From: a virus | Strand: one strand, 5' to 3' | DNA: 64,000 nucleotides | Virus record (IMG/VR): IMGVR_UViG_3300027747_004779 | Coordinates: 62,001-126,000 of that record | Shown: positions 34,861 through 42,608 of the stretch, one piece after another | Layout: each line of letters starts with the position of its first letter | Position numbering within the stretch: the first letter of the stretch is position 1 | Translations under genes and position numbers: made by a program | The notes under the pieces: generated by a model | What the model was told of the DNA's origin: nothing | Seen by the model: only the letters and a program-made list of their open reading frames with translations | Database searches by the model: none

Positions 34861-34881
34861 TTTGTATGTTTCATACATAAT
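34853..34881 (+). promoter_or_regulatory. Sigma70-like promoter TTGATT-17-CATAAT
   Basis: -10 box ends 5 nt before ATG 34887; -35 overlaps the end of the nuclease gene. Confidence 0.5.
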
Positions 34882-34886
34882 GTAGC

Positions 34887-35450
34887 ATGCTCAAAAAACT
34901 TGAGTTTAAGCAATATAACTTTCGTATAGTCGACTTTAATTCTATTTTTATTAAAAAAATTGAAGTTGATCTGATCAACGATCTGCATCGGTTTGAGCTA
35001 TTTAAAAATAGAATAACATCGCATACAAAAAAGTTTTTTTATCACCATATAATTTTCGGTTTATGTGAGTTCTTATTACATGAAAAAGCTAAAGAAAAAA
35101 CAATTATATATTTTAATAATACACAAATGTCTGATTTAGAGCTTTTTAAGTATTTTAAAGAGGATGAAGTGCGAGATGTAGTAGAACAAATAGTAAGAAG
35201 AATAAAGATACTACTACCCATTAGAGTCTTTATTACAAATATTTCTTATGATTTCCTTCAGCATCTTATAGACAGAAAAGATGGTAGAGGCGTGGAAGCT
35301 ATAAACAGTCTTAGAACATATATCGATAGTGTTAATTATGAAAAATATACATTTAGTAGGGTTTTAACATTTACAAAGCGCAATGATCTTATTTTTTTAA
35401 GTAAAGAATATTTTGATAAGCTTAAAGCAAAGCAACTTATAATAGTTTAA
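34887..35450 (+). CDS. Unknown early protein
   Basis: 187 aa, helical, rich in Phe, Ile and Lys, with no tag. It is the only gene in the 34-38 kb plus-strand block with a sigma70-like rather than late promoter. Segments TIIYFNNTQMSDLELFKYF and YTFSRVLTFTKRNDLIFLS suggest an alpha/beta fold with P-loop-like spacing, but no motif is intact. Function unknown. Confidence 0.65.
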   Translation: MLKKLEFKQYNFRIVDFNSIFIKKIEVDLINDLHRFELFKNRITSHTKKFFYHHIIFGLCEFLLHEKAKEKTIIYFNNTQMSDLELFKYFKEDEVRDVVEQIVRRIKILLPIRVFITNISYDFLQHLIDRKDGRGVEAINSLRTYIDSVNYEKYTFSRVLTFTKRNDLIFLSKEYFDKLKAKQLIIV

Positions 35451-35453
35451 AAC

Positions 35454-35461
35454 AATAAATA
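35454..35461 (+). promoter_or_regulatory. Late promoter (AATAAATA)
   Basis: Late element 5 nt before ATG 35467; likely drives the operon 35467-38885. Confidence 0.75.
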
Positions 35462-35466
35462 ATATT

Positions 35467-35907
35467 ATGACCTTTAATGAACGTATGGCAAAATACAAAT
35501 CTCTTCTAAATGAACAAGAGCCAGTTCCGCAAGATGCAGCTGCCCCTGCACCGCAAGCAGAGCAACCTTCAGCACTACCTGCAAAAGCTGCACCAATGGC
35601 TGTTCCACCCGAGGGATATGTAGATATGGTGAGATTACTTGCTAAGGCTTTAGTGATGAATGTACCTGCAGGGTCGGTTGATACATTGTTTACAAAGCCT
35701 ATAACAAAAGAGAACGCAATAGAAATGAGAGAGCAAATTGAAAATGCTATTTCAACAAGCGAGAGTGTAGGTGATAATGAAATGCGAATAACAAATCCTA
35801 ACGTTGAGAAATTTGTTAATTCAATTAATGAAAATAATTTTATGGCGAAATATAAGCAAATTCTTGCTATGATGAGAAATTATAGTAACGACCCGAAGTT
35901 AAAATGA
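35467..35907 (+). CDS. Late protein with capsid-targeting-like tag
   Basis: 146 aa. Tag MTFNERMAKYKSLLNE with L-N-E, followed by a Pro/Ala/Gln linker and a helical C-terminal domain. The tag-like helix pattern recurs near the end (NNFMAKYKQILAMMRN). First gene of a four-gene late operon with nuclease-, ligase- and NMNAT-like products. Function unknown. Confidence 0.65.
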   Translation: MTFNERMAKYKSLLNEQEPVPQDAAAPAPQAEQPSALPAKAAPMAVPPEGYVDMVRLLAKALVMNVPAGSVDTLFTKPITKENAIEMREQIENAISTSESVGDNEMRITNPNVEKFVNSINENNFMAKYKQILAMMRNYSNDPKLK

Positions 35908-35908
35908 T

Positions 35909-37015
35909 ATGGAAAAATATCGAAGCTTACAGGATATTTATTTAAAAGAAAGCTTTGCAAAGTCACTACCCCCTTTGCCTAGACAGACAATTAATTGGTT
36001 AATGGAAGCTATAGCTGATGCCCCGCCTCCTGCTCCCAATTCAGCTTATGTACAGCTTTACGTAAAAGATCCTTCAAAAAATGAACAACAATTTGTAGGT
36101 AATATCGATATAGATTATTTTAATAAAGTTGTTAAGCCTGTTTTAAATAGAGGATCAGAGGGTGCAATTAATGTTAATAAGTTAATAGAAAAAAGACTTA
36201 AAGATGCAAATATAACAACTGAGAATTTAAATATAATTTTTGATTATATACAGAACACAGGAATAAAAATTTCTTCTGAAAATTTTGCTAAATGTCAGAG
36301 TATACTTAAAACTGCGATTGCTTCAGAAACACCTTTTAACATAACTACTGTTTTATCAGAGAGTTTTGATACACCTGTAGAGAGCATTTCAAATAAATCA
36401 AATGAGCTTCTAGGCCTTATGCGCTTAAAAGCACAAAGTGGTTCTGCAACATTTGAAGATCGTAGTCAGGTTGCGGGTCCTGGTGAAGTTGTTTTGAGCT
36501 TCTTTGGTAACGGTAGAAAGCTTATAACATCGAAAAAGAAAACAGAAGCCGCTACAGCAGAAAAAGGAGATATATCTTTAGGTGAATTGAGAATAGAGCT
36601 TAAAGGAACGCAGGGAAGAATATACCCAGCAACAAAAATTACTTATAGTCAGCACGGTACTCCGGGTGATTTTGCAAAGAAAAACTTACAGAATAATCCA
36701 TTAGATGTAGTAAAGTATTATACGTTCGGTGAAGAGGGGCTATCAATTGATAGATTCGATAATGAAATTAATGCTGGCCTGAAGCAAAATATAGATGTAA
36801 GACTTTTAGCAACAGGGCTAGCATTAAGAGAGTATCAAGTAAAAAGTGGATTTCATTATTATGGTTTTGTAGATTCAAAAACATTTAATTGTGTAGCTTT
36901 AACAAGCGCAGATAAAGATATTATCGCTATAGGTAAATTTTATACTTCTTATATTGGTAATTATTTAAGCTTTGATAGAGGCGGTCATAAATTACCGCCC
37001 GCTTTTAAAATATAA
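35909..37015 (+). CDS. Possible PD-(D/E)XK nuclease with capsid-targeting-like tag
   Basis: 368 aa. Tag MEKYRSLQDIYLKE (L-K-E). The C-terminal half holds GPGEVVLSFFGNG, then KGDISLGELRIELKGTQGRIY: Glu (GPGE), Asp (GD) and E-x-K (ELK) are spaced as in PD-(D/E)XK nucleases. A virion nuclease is a reasonable reading, but the active site is inferred. Overlaps the next gene by 1 nt (TAATG). Confidence 0.6.
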   Translation: MEKYRSLQDIYLKESFAKSLPPLPRQTINWLMEAIADAPPPAPNSAYVQLYVKDPSKNEQQFVGNIDIDYFNKVVKPVLNRGSEGAINVNKLIEKRLKDANITTENLNIIFDYIQNTGIKISSENFAKCQSILKTAIASETPFNITTVLSESFDTPVESISNKSNELLGLMRLKAQSGSATFEDRSQVAGPGEVVLSFFGNGRKLITSKKKTEAATAEKGDISLGELRIELKGTQGRIYPATKITYSQHGTPGDFAKKNLQNNPLDVVKYYTFGEEGLSIDRFDNEINAGLKQNIDVRLLATGLALREYQVKSGFHYYGFVDSKTFNCVALTSADKDIIAIGKFYTSYIGNYLSFDRGGHKLPPAFKI

Positions 37016-38235
37016 TGATGACGTTTAAACAGTTTCTGCTTGAAGGCGGAGTTGCTGGTCATATGGCACATCCTTACGATCTGCCTAATGTTAATACAGG
37101 AAGAGATCTTATTAACGTCTTTAATAAAATAGCTACTAGCTTAGTTAAAAAGCCTTCTGTAGTAAAAATAGATGGTGTTAATGCCTCTATTAAGCTTATT
37201 ACAAATAAAGAGGGTAATAAAGAGTTTGCTATGGATAGAGGCTCAAATAAGCCAGAAGATGTAGAGGGTGTTACTATCGATAAGCTCAGCTCACGCTTTC
37301 CAGAGGGTCATGGTATGAGAGAAACGGGTAAAGTTGTATTAGAAATTTTTAATCAAGCTTTACCTTCAATAGAAAAGGAGCTCAAACAATTAAAGATGTG
37401 GGATAATAATCGCATTCTCTTTAATATGGAATTTGTTAAAGGTGCGACAAACGTAATTGGATATGCAAATAACTTTCTTGCTATTCACGGGTTAAATGAA
37501 ATAGTTGAGGTTAAAAGCCCTGTTCGAGGAAGTGTAAGTCGTGCATCGCGTGAAATACCTTATGATAAAAAAGCTTTACAATCGCTAATAGAAAAAGTCA
37601 AACCAATTGCTGAAAAATATAATTTTGACGTGGTAAATGAGTTTGTTGTTACACTAGCGAATAGGATTGATTTTAATCCAGAATTAAATTCAAAATTTTC
37701 TGTTAGTTATGATTCACGTAACATTCAAACAAAACCTTTAAAAGATTGGCTTAGTGAGGCAAAAAATCCTCGTGCTGATAAGATTAAGCTTGCATCAGGT
37801 AAATCTATTAGTGCGGTGAGTTTAGAAAATTATAAGAACATGTCTGCAGGGGTGCCTTTAGATCATTATCTTGGTAAGAATACAAAGGATTATCAAAAAG
37901 CAATTGATGGTGCGGTATTAATACACGCAACAATTTTAATGGGTCAAAAGATAAAAGATACTGCAACTTCAGAATTAGGTAATGTAGGTACACAAGAGGG
38001 TATTGTTATAAGAGATTCAAGTATATCTGTTAATCCGTTAAAAATAACAGGTAATTTTTTTACCGGCAAGGAAACAGGTCGTATTAAGCAGCTTAAAACA
38101 CAAGAGGAAGAAGAGGGTATTAAGGGTCAGCTCTCAAATACTAATAAAGTATTAAATTATAAAAACTATCAAACTAACCCCCCTTACGGAAAAGAAGGTG
38201 CGCGGTTAACATTAACACCAGGAATGAGTCTATGA
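37015..38235 (+). CDS. KxDG nucleotidyltransferase (DNA/RNA ligase-like) with capsid-targeting-like tag
   Basis: 406 aa. Tag MMTFKQFLLE (L-L-E). Ligase motif I is VVKIDGVNASIKL (K-x-D-G, the Lys that takes AMP); FNMEFVKG resembles motif III; QEGIVIRD is motif IV; NPLKITGNFF resembles motif V. These motifs fit a DNA or RNA ligase or related adenylating enzyme. Overlaps by 4 nt with the NMNAT-like gene. The true substrate is unknown. Confidence 0.7.
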   Translation: MMTFKQFLLEGGVAGHMAHPYDLPNVNTGRDLINVFNKIATSLVKKPSVVKIDGVNASIKLITNKEGNKEFAMDRGSNKPEDVEGVTIDKLSSRFPEGHGMRETGKVVLEIFNQALPSIEKELKQLKMWDNNRILFNMEFVKGATNVIGYANNFLAIHGLNEIVEVKSPVRGSVSRASREIPYDKKALQSLIEKVKPIAEKYNFDVVNEFVVTLANRIDFNPELNSKFSVSYDSRNIQTKPLKDWLSEAKNPRADKIKLASGKSISAVSLENYKNMSAGVPLDHYLGKNTKDYQKAIDGAVLIHATILMGQKIKDTATSELGNVGTQEGIVIRDSSISVNPLKITGNFFTGKETGRIKQLKTQEEEEGIKGQLSNTNKVLNYKNYQTNPPYGKEGARLTLTPGMSL

Positions 38236-38885
38236 AGTTTGATACATTAGTAGAGCAGATATTACAGCCACAGAAAAATAATCTTATTGTTATTTTTCCC
38301 GGGCGGTTTCAACCTTTTCATGTTGGTCATAAAAAGCTTTATGATGCTGCAAAACAGAAATTTCCTGGTGCCGATTTTTATATAGCCACAGCAGATACAA
38401 CAGAAAATAGCGCTAAAGAGCCTGATCGTTATCCTTTTAATTTTGCAGAAAAAAAAGAAATTATTAAAGCGACGGGTATACCGGAAAAAGAAATTGTACT
38501 TACAAAACAACCTTACAAGCCTATTGAAATTTTAAAAAACTATGATCAAAATGTTGCAAAAGTAATTTATATTGTAGGTGAAAAGGATATGAGAGAGGAT
38601 CCGCGATTTTCCTTTAAGCCTAAAAAAGATGGCTCTGCTCCTTACTTTCAGCCATTCAAGAGCTTAAATGAGCTCGAACCGTTTAAAGAACAAGGTGGTC
38701 ATGGCTACATCTATGCACCGGGTACAATACAGTTTAATCTCGGTGGTAAAAATATTACTAGTGCAACAGAGCTGAGAAATATGTATAAAGCAGCTGACGA
38801 GGCTACAAAAAAGCAGTATATAAAAGACGTTTTAGGTAAATTTGATCCAAAAGTCTATAATCTGTTTAACACAAAATTGCGTTAA
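38232..38885 (+). CDS. NMNAT-like nucleotidyltransferase with capsid-targeting-like tag
   Basis: 217 aa. Residues 1-9 MKFDTLVEQ hold L-V-E. The enzyme begins right after it: IVIFPGRFQPFHVGHKKLY has the HxGH motif of nicotinamide/FMN/CTP nucleotidyltransferases, and TSATELRNMY resembles the second (ISSTxxR) motif. NMNAT joins NMN and ATP to form NAD. The last gene of the tagged operon. The neighbouring ligase-like enzyme also uses nucleotidyl transfer. Confidence 0.78.
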   Translation: MKFDTLVEQILQPQKNNLIVIFPGRFQPFHVGHKKLYDAAKQKFPGADFYIATADTTENSAKEPDRYPFNFAEKKEIIKATGIPEKEIVLTKQPYKPIEILKNYDQNVAKVIYIVGEKDMREDPRFSFKPKKDGSAPYFQPFKSLNELEPFKEQGGHGYIYAPGTIQFNLGGKNITSATELRNMYKAADEATKKQYIKDVLGKFDPKVYNLFNTKLR

Positions 38886-39535
38886 TTTTTATTTTCAAGT
38901 AAAACAATGGTTTCTAGTAATACCTTTTCGAGTGTTTCTCTCGATTCTTTTCTCAATACCGTCCTAAGCTGGCTTACTAAAGAATCACCGCCATTTGCAA
39001 TTGCTTTATAAAGATCTTCTTCGTTATTTTCTTCAACGCCCATCATCTCCATCTGACTACGAGCGGCTTCGTAATCCTTATAATCAAATACGGATTCAAG
39101 GTCATCATGAGCATTAGTAAGCTTGCTTAATACCCATGCTTCAACATTACCGCCCTTGCGTATAATATCGTGAAGCATTGCTGAAAGTTTAAAAATTCTA
39201 AATAATAACTGTTTGGACATGTATTCATTCTTTTCAGTTTCCTCAAGACCGTCTTGAAGGTTCATTCCGCCGTCACATCCCTCGCATTCTTCATTTTTTT
39301 GATTTGCTTGACATTCCTCACATTCACTACAATCACATCCTTTAGCAGCATAAGGACAATGAGCGTCTTCTTCGTTTTCGCAGCCGCATTCTTTTTCTGG
39401 AACCTTAAAGCTCTGTATCTTCGAAGGTGTAGGTGTTACACTCTGATTATCAGCTTCTGGTCCAAGACCGAGATTCTCCTTAACGATCTTTTGATTATAG
39501 ATCTCATTTAAGAGGTGAAAGTCCTTATGGAACAT
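38882..39535 (-). CDS. Cysteine-rich late protein with capsid-targeting-like tag
   Basis: 217 aa. Tag MFHKDFHLLNE (L-N-E). Residues ~50-95 contain 13 Cys among many acidic residues (CGCENE, CPYAAKGCDCSECEEC, ECEGCDGG), enough for several metal ions. The C-terminal half is helical. Late element 5 nt before the ATG. A metal-loaded internal protein is one reading; function unknown. Confidence 0.65.
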   Translation of the reverse strand: MFHKDFHLLNEIYNQKIVKENLGLGPEADNQSVTPTPSKIQSFKVPEKECGCENEEDAHCPYAAKGCDCSECEECQANQKNEECEGCDGGMNLQDGLEETEKNEYMSKQLLFRIFKLSAMLHDIIRKGGNVEAWVLSKLTNAHDDLESVFDYKDYEAARSQMEMMGVEENNEEDLYKAIANGGDSLVSQLRTVLRKESRETLEKVLLETIVLLENKN

Positions 39536-39540
39536 GTAAT

Positions 39541-39548
39541 TATTTATT
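39541..39548 (-). promoter_or_regulatory. Late promoter (AATAAATA)
   Basis: Late element 5 nt before ATG 39535. Confidence 0.75.
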
Positions 39549-39951
39549 CTAATTCGATAAAATTATTACTGTTAGTTGAGTAAAATATCTTCTTAAAGTT
39601 CAACTGTTTAACGAGGTTTAAACAGCTTTTGCAAGGTTTTGACAAGTCTAATTGATTATTTCTATTAATACGAGTGTTTACTAGTGTATATTTACTGCAA
39701 TCTTCTTCGCCTAATCTTAATATTGCTGACAACTCAGAATGAACTCCTACGGTATGTGATATGTCGTCACCAGTACGGCTAAAAAAACCTATTTCCAAAT
39801 TCTTTGGGTGTGTTTTAGTAGGGTTATTAATACCTATAGAAAGAAGTCTATTTTTATGAAATATAAAAGAGAAGTGTTTACATCTGTAGTTTCCATGCTT
39901 CTTTAATAAAGCATAAGATATTTCTGTTGTCTTTCTAAACAGGTTTTCCAT
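39544..39951 (-). CDS. Cytidine/dCMP deaminase-superfamily protein
   Basis: 135 aa. Zinc-site motifs VGVHSELSAIL (H-x-E) and KPCKSCLNLVKQL (P-C-x2-C) are intact, as in cytidine deaminases. The domain is short for a T4-type dCMP deaminase (193 aa). Sigma70-like promoter 5 nt from the ATG, so expressed early. It may serve pyrimidine nucleotide metabolism or base editing. Confidence 0.75.
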   Translation of the reverse strand: MENLFRKTTEISYALLKKHGNYRCKHFSFIFHKNRLLSIGINNPTKTHPKNLEIGFFSRTGDDISHTVGVHSELSAILRLGEEDCSKYTLVNTRINRNNQLDLSKPCKSCLNLVKQLNFKKIFYSTNSNNFIELE

Positions 39952-39956
39952 ACTTA

Positions 39957-39985
39957 ATGTTAAATGAAAAGTGTTTAAAAATCAA
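39957..39985 (-). promoter_or_regulatory. Sigma70-like promoter TTGATT-17-TAACAT
   Basis: -10 box ends 5 nt before ATG 39951; -35 overlaps the late element of the divergent gene by 2 bp. Confidence 0.55.
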
Positions 39986-39991
39986 TAAATA
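39984..39991 (+). promoter_or_regulatory. Late promoter (AATAAATA)
   Basis: Late element 5 nt before ATG 39997. Confidence 0.75.
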
Positions 39992-39996
39992 TTACT

Positions 39997-40398
39997 ATGG
40001 AAGCGTTTAAAGATTTTTACAATAAACCAGTACTAGGTGTTGATGAAGTTATTGACGTTGAGGGATTAGGTGAGGTAAAGGCAAAAGTCGATAGCGGTAA
40101 TGAGGCGTATAATGTTATTCACGGTATAGATATCTCGCAAGAAGGGGATAACATATCTTTTACAACAGTAGGTGGAAAAAGAATGACAGCACCAAGAGAT
40201 GGTGAAATAAAAATACATATAGGAAGTGGTGTTAAGGAAGATAGGCCTACGGTAAAGCTTAATATTAAAATCGGCGATAAAGCTTATAAGGGTGTAACGT
40301 TTAGTGTTGCAGATCGATCTGAGAATCAAGATCCTATCTTAATAGGTGAACCGTTTCTTAAGCAATTAAACGCTGTTATCGACGTAAATAAAAAATAA
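39997..40398 (+). CDS. Retropepsin-like / ATP-dependent zinc protease family protein
   Basis: 133 aa. KAKVDSGNEAYNVIHG aligns with the catalytic D-(S/T)-G loop of retropepsin-like proteins (RimB/PF05618 type) and DPILIGEPFLKQL with the 'IG.dFL' closing motif. Late-expressed. It may be a virion-maturation or internal protease, or a catalytically weak relative. N-terminus MEAFKDFY resembles the tag helix but lacks an early (L/I)-x-E. Confidence 0.65.
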   Translation: MEAFKDFYNKPVLGVDEVIDVEGLGEVKAKVDSGNEAYNVIHGIDISQEGDNISFTTVGGKRMTAPRDGEIKIHIGSGVKEDRPTVKLNIKIGDKAYKGVTFSVADRSENQDPILIGEPFLKQLNAVIDVNKK

Positions 40399-40400
40399 AA

Positions 40401-41042
40401 TTAATTCTGCGCAAACTCGACAAACTTGTAAAACTCAGCTCGTGAATTATCATTATTATCTAGAAACGCACCAGACATTCTGGCTGTACGCATCGTTGAA
40501 TCATGTCTAATACCACGATTAGAACAGCAGGTATGATTGGCTTCAATCATTACAGCTACCCCATTATTTTTTTCACATACTAGATCAATATGAGCATGAA
40601 TTTGCATGGTAAGGTTTTCCTGTACCTGCGGACGGCGGGCAAACCAATCAACAATACGATTGAGCTTGCTTAAACCAATAACCTTACCTTCCTTAGATGG
40701 TATATAAGCTACATGAGCTACACCAGTAAAAGGTGCATGATGATGTGAGCAAAGCGAAGTCAATTTAATATTATTTTGACAGACCATGCCATCATATTGA
40801 TCGATATTATCAAAGGCTGTAATTTTCGGTGGTTTACTATAACAGCCCCATGCAAAGTCTTCTACAAAGGCCTTAGCCACGCGATGTGGGGTATTATCGC
40901 TGTTAGGATCATTTCTCCAATCATAACCTAATGCATCCATGTATGCTTCATAAGCTTTAGATGCTCTTTCAATTATTTGTTCTCTTTCTTCTTGAGTATG
41001 AGGATGATTATGATTAGCGAAAGCGAGTTTTACTTTAGACAT
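40401..41042 (-). CDS. folE: GTP cyclohydrolase I FolE
   Basis: 213 aa. The core LTSLCSHHHAPFTGVAHVAYIP is the zinc and GTP site of type I GTP cyclohydrolases; QVQENLTMQI and HTCCSNRG also match. It makes dihydroneopterin triphosphate, the first step to preQ0. Its sigma70-like promoter has the -10 box 7 nt from the ATG. A late element for the divergent gene touches the -35 box. Confidence 0.95.
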   Translation of the reverse strand: MSKVKLAFANHNHPHTQEEREQIIERASKAYEAYMDALGYDWRNDPNSDNTPHRVAKAFVEDFAWGCYSKPPKITAFDNIDQYDGMVCQNNIKLTSLCSHHHAPFTGVAHVAYIPSKEGKVIGLSKLNRIVDWFARRPQVQENLTMQIHAHIDLVCEKNNGVAVMIEANHTCCSNRGIRHDSTMRTARMSGAFLDNNDNSRAEFYKFVEFAQN

Positions 41043-41049
41043 ATCTACG

Positions 41050-41077
41050 ATTATATGATAAGATGTAACGAGATCAA
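41050..41077 (-). promoter_or_regulatory. Sigma70-like promoter TTGATC-16-TATAAT
   Basis: -10 box ends 7 nt before the ATG of folE. Confidence 0.65.
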
Positions 41078-41085
41078 CATAAATA
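41078..41085 (+). promoter_or_regulatory. Late promoter (CATAAATA)
   Basis: Late element 5 nt before a GTG at 41091; adjoins the folE -35 box. Confidence 0.65.
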
Positions 41086-41090
41086 ATTAT

Positions 41091-41528
41091 GTGAAGTATA
41101 ATGACGTAATATTAGAAAGTCTAAAGAAAACAGCTTTAAAGCGTATTCGAATTAAAGTAGATCCTGCGCAAGTAAGTGCTGAAGCTGACTTTTCTAAAGT
41201 AGATGGTTATGAGGGATATGTATTAGAAGAAGGCAAAGGTCATTTAAAGATATTAGTTCTTTCACCAGAAATGTGTATACAAGATATACCGGAAGAGTTT
41301 ATTGAAGCGCTAGCAGCAGAAGCAGATTATGATTCATTTTGCTGTTTTAAAGAATATCTAATTAAGCATTTACTTAAGGATGGTAAAGTAATGAACGATC
41401 CGATAATCATACAAATAAATAATACAAGCTGCTTAAGTGATATTGAAGTTATTATTCGTCAATGTGGGTATACCGGAGATAAACTAGCAGACTTATATAG
41501 AGGATTTTTAACAGATGAAGAAGCTTGA
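41091..41528 (+). CDS. Late protein with capsid-targeting-like tag
   Basis: 145 aa from GTG 41091, fixed by the late element; earlier ATGs would read through both promoters. N-terminus MKYNDVILESLKK contains I-L-E. A compact domain follows (YEGYVLEEGKGHLKILVLSPEM) with Cys-rich FCCFKEYL. Overlaps the next tagged gene by 14 nt. Function unknown. Confidence 0.65.
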   Translation: MKYNDVILESLKKTALKRIRIKVDPAQVSAEADFSKVDGYEGYVLEEGKGHLKILVLSPEMCIQDIPEEFIEALAAEADYDSFCCFKEYLIKHLLKDGKVMNDPIIIQINNTSCLSDIEVIIRQCGYTGDKLADLYRGFLTDEEA

Positions 41529-42138
41529 ATTTAACGATCTTGTAAATGCTGTCCTTAATGAAGATAATTTTCTTCAAAAAATAGGTAAAGGTGCAGCAAA
41601 TTGGGCCTCAAAACCATCTAATTGGGTTGGAGCAGCTGCAGCAGCTGTAAATGCACCAAAAGCTATACACACTGCTGTAACGGGTAGAGGTCAAATAGGG
41701 AGAGGTTTGAACGCATTACAGGGTGCGTTGGCTAAAAGAGAGCAAAAAAAGGAAGAAGAGCGTAAAAAGCAAGAAAAAGATGCAAAGGGACAGAGGCCAA
41801 CGAGAACAGCAACTGATACAAAGATAGAAGATTTTGATAAAGATGTTATAAAGACACTTCTTGCAAAGTCAAAAACAGGAACGTCTGCAGCACAGCAAAC
41901 AACAACGGGTACTGTACAAGCACCCGGGCAAGTAGCAGGGGGCACTGCAACACCGACTTCTGCTAGCGGGACAAGTTCCGGAGCAGTATCGGCTCCGATA
42001 ACGCAATCACCTTCCGCGACTCAAAGAGATCCTAAAGAAGGCGATGTATTTGCTTTAGTTGGAAAATACGGTCGTGTAAAAAGATATCAGGTTAAAAAAA
42101 TAGATGGAAACATTGTAAGTGCAGCACCCATGATATAA
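41515..42138 (+). CDS. Late protein with capsid-targeting-like tag and low-complexity body
   Basis: 207 aa. Tag MKKLEFNDLVNAVLNE with L-N-E. Then an Ala/Gly-rich, membrane-active-looking stretch (WVGAAAAAVNAPKAI), a highly charged Lys/Glu helix, a Thr/Ser/Ala/Gly-rich linker and a small beta C-terminal domain (GDVFALVGKYGRVKRYQVKKI). An internal or injected protein is plausible. Confidence 0.65.
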   Translation: MKKLEFNDLVNAVLNEDNFLQKIGKGAANWASKPSNWVGAAAAAVNAPKAIHTAVTGRGQIGRGLNALQGALAKREQKKEEERKKQEKDAKGQRPTRTATDTKIEDFDKDVIKTLLAKSKTGTSAAQQTTTGTVQAPGQVAGGTATPTSASGTSSGAVSAPITQSPSATQRDPKEGDVFALVGKYGRVKRYQVKKIDGNIVSAAPMI

Positions 42139-42141
42139 ATA
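42134..42141 (+). promoter_or_regulatory. Late promoter (TATAAATA)
   Basis: Exact T4 late consensus, 5 nt before ATG 42147. Confidence 0.85.
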
Positions 42142-42146
42142 CTAGT

Positions 42147-42341
42147 ATGCCATCAAAATCTGAAAAACAAAGAAAATTCTTTGGTGCCGTAATGAGTGCT
42201 AAAAAAGGTGCTAAAGGTGTAACTGGCGCGGCAAAAAAAGCTGCTAAAGAAATGCCAGAAAAAAAAATTAAAAAATTCCTTAAAAAAGAATCATTTGACA
42301 GCACGGTTAATAATATATTAAAAGGTCTTTATAATGTCTGA
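42147..42341 (+). CDS. Small basic DUF3008-like protein
   Basis: 64 aa. MPSKSEKQRKFFGAVMSAKKG matches the DUF3008 start (MPxKSxxQqrfmg...KkG), then a Lys/Ala-rich, histone-like helix. Likely DNA- or RNA-binding late protein. Overlaps the next small gene by 8 nt. Confidence 0.7.
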   Translation: MPSKSEKQRKFFGAVMSAKKGAKGVTGAAKKAAKEMPEKKIKKFLKKESFDSTVNNILKGLYNV

Positions 42342-42495
42342 AATACCAGCATATCTCCAGAAAAGAGGCTTTTTAATTATTGACTCGAATAATAAAGTTT
42401 TACTCGACGAAAAGCTTTATCCTCTTATCTTTAACAGTAAAGAGGCGGCCGATTCGTATATAAAAGAAAATAATATTATTGGAACTGTAAAATAA
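42334..42495 (+). CDS. Unknown 53-aa protein
   Basis: 53 aa from ATG 42334, starting inside the end of the DUF3008-like gene. Pattern YLQKRGFLIIDSNNKVLLDE followed by IFNSKEAADSYIKENNII looks like a small beta-alpha domain. Probably a real coupled late gene; function unknown. Confidence 0.6.
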   Translation: MSEIPAYLQKRGFLIIDSNNKVLLDEKLYPLIFNSKEAADSYIKENNIIGTVK

Positions 42496-42498
42496 CAG

Positions 42499-42526
42499 TT
42501 GATTTTTAAAAAAATATCCTTATAAT
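42499..42526 (+). promoter_or_regulatory. Upstream sigma70-like promoter TTGATT-16-TATAAT
   Basis: No start codon follows closely; it would make a queD transcript with a leader of about 75 nt. Confidence 0.55.
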
Positions 42527-42573
42527 AATACAGGATATAGAAAAGACAGTTACTACACATTCTTTGTTGTTAG

Positions 42574-42602
42574 TTGATATAGTAGTTAACTAGGTATATA
42601 AT
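42574..42602 (+). promoter_or_regulatory. Sigma70-like promoter TTGATA-17-TATAAT with palindromic spacer
   Basis: -10 box ends 6 nt before the queD ATG. The spacer holds the 10-bp palindrome TAGTTAACTA (42583-42592), an operator-like position. Confidence 0.75.
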
Positions 42603-42608
42603 AAAAAT

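Noticed and set aside
35909-37015. Calling this gene a proven endonuclease
   Set aside because: Only spacing of Glu, Asp and E-x-K suggests it; kept as a possibility.
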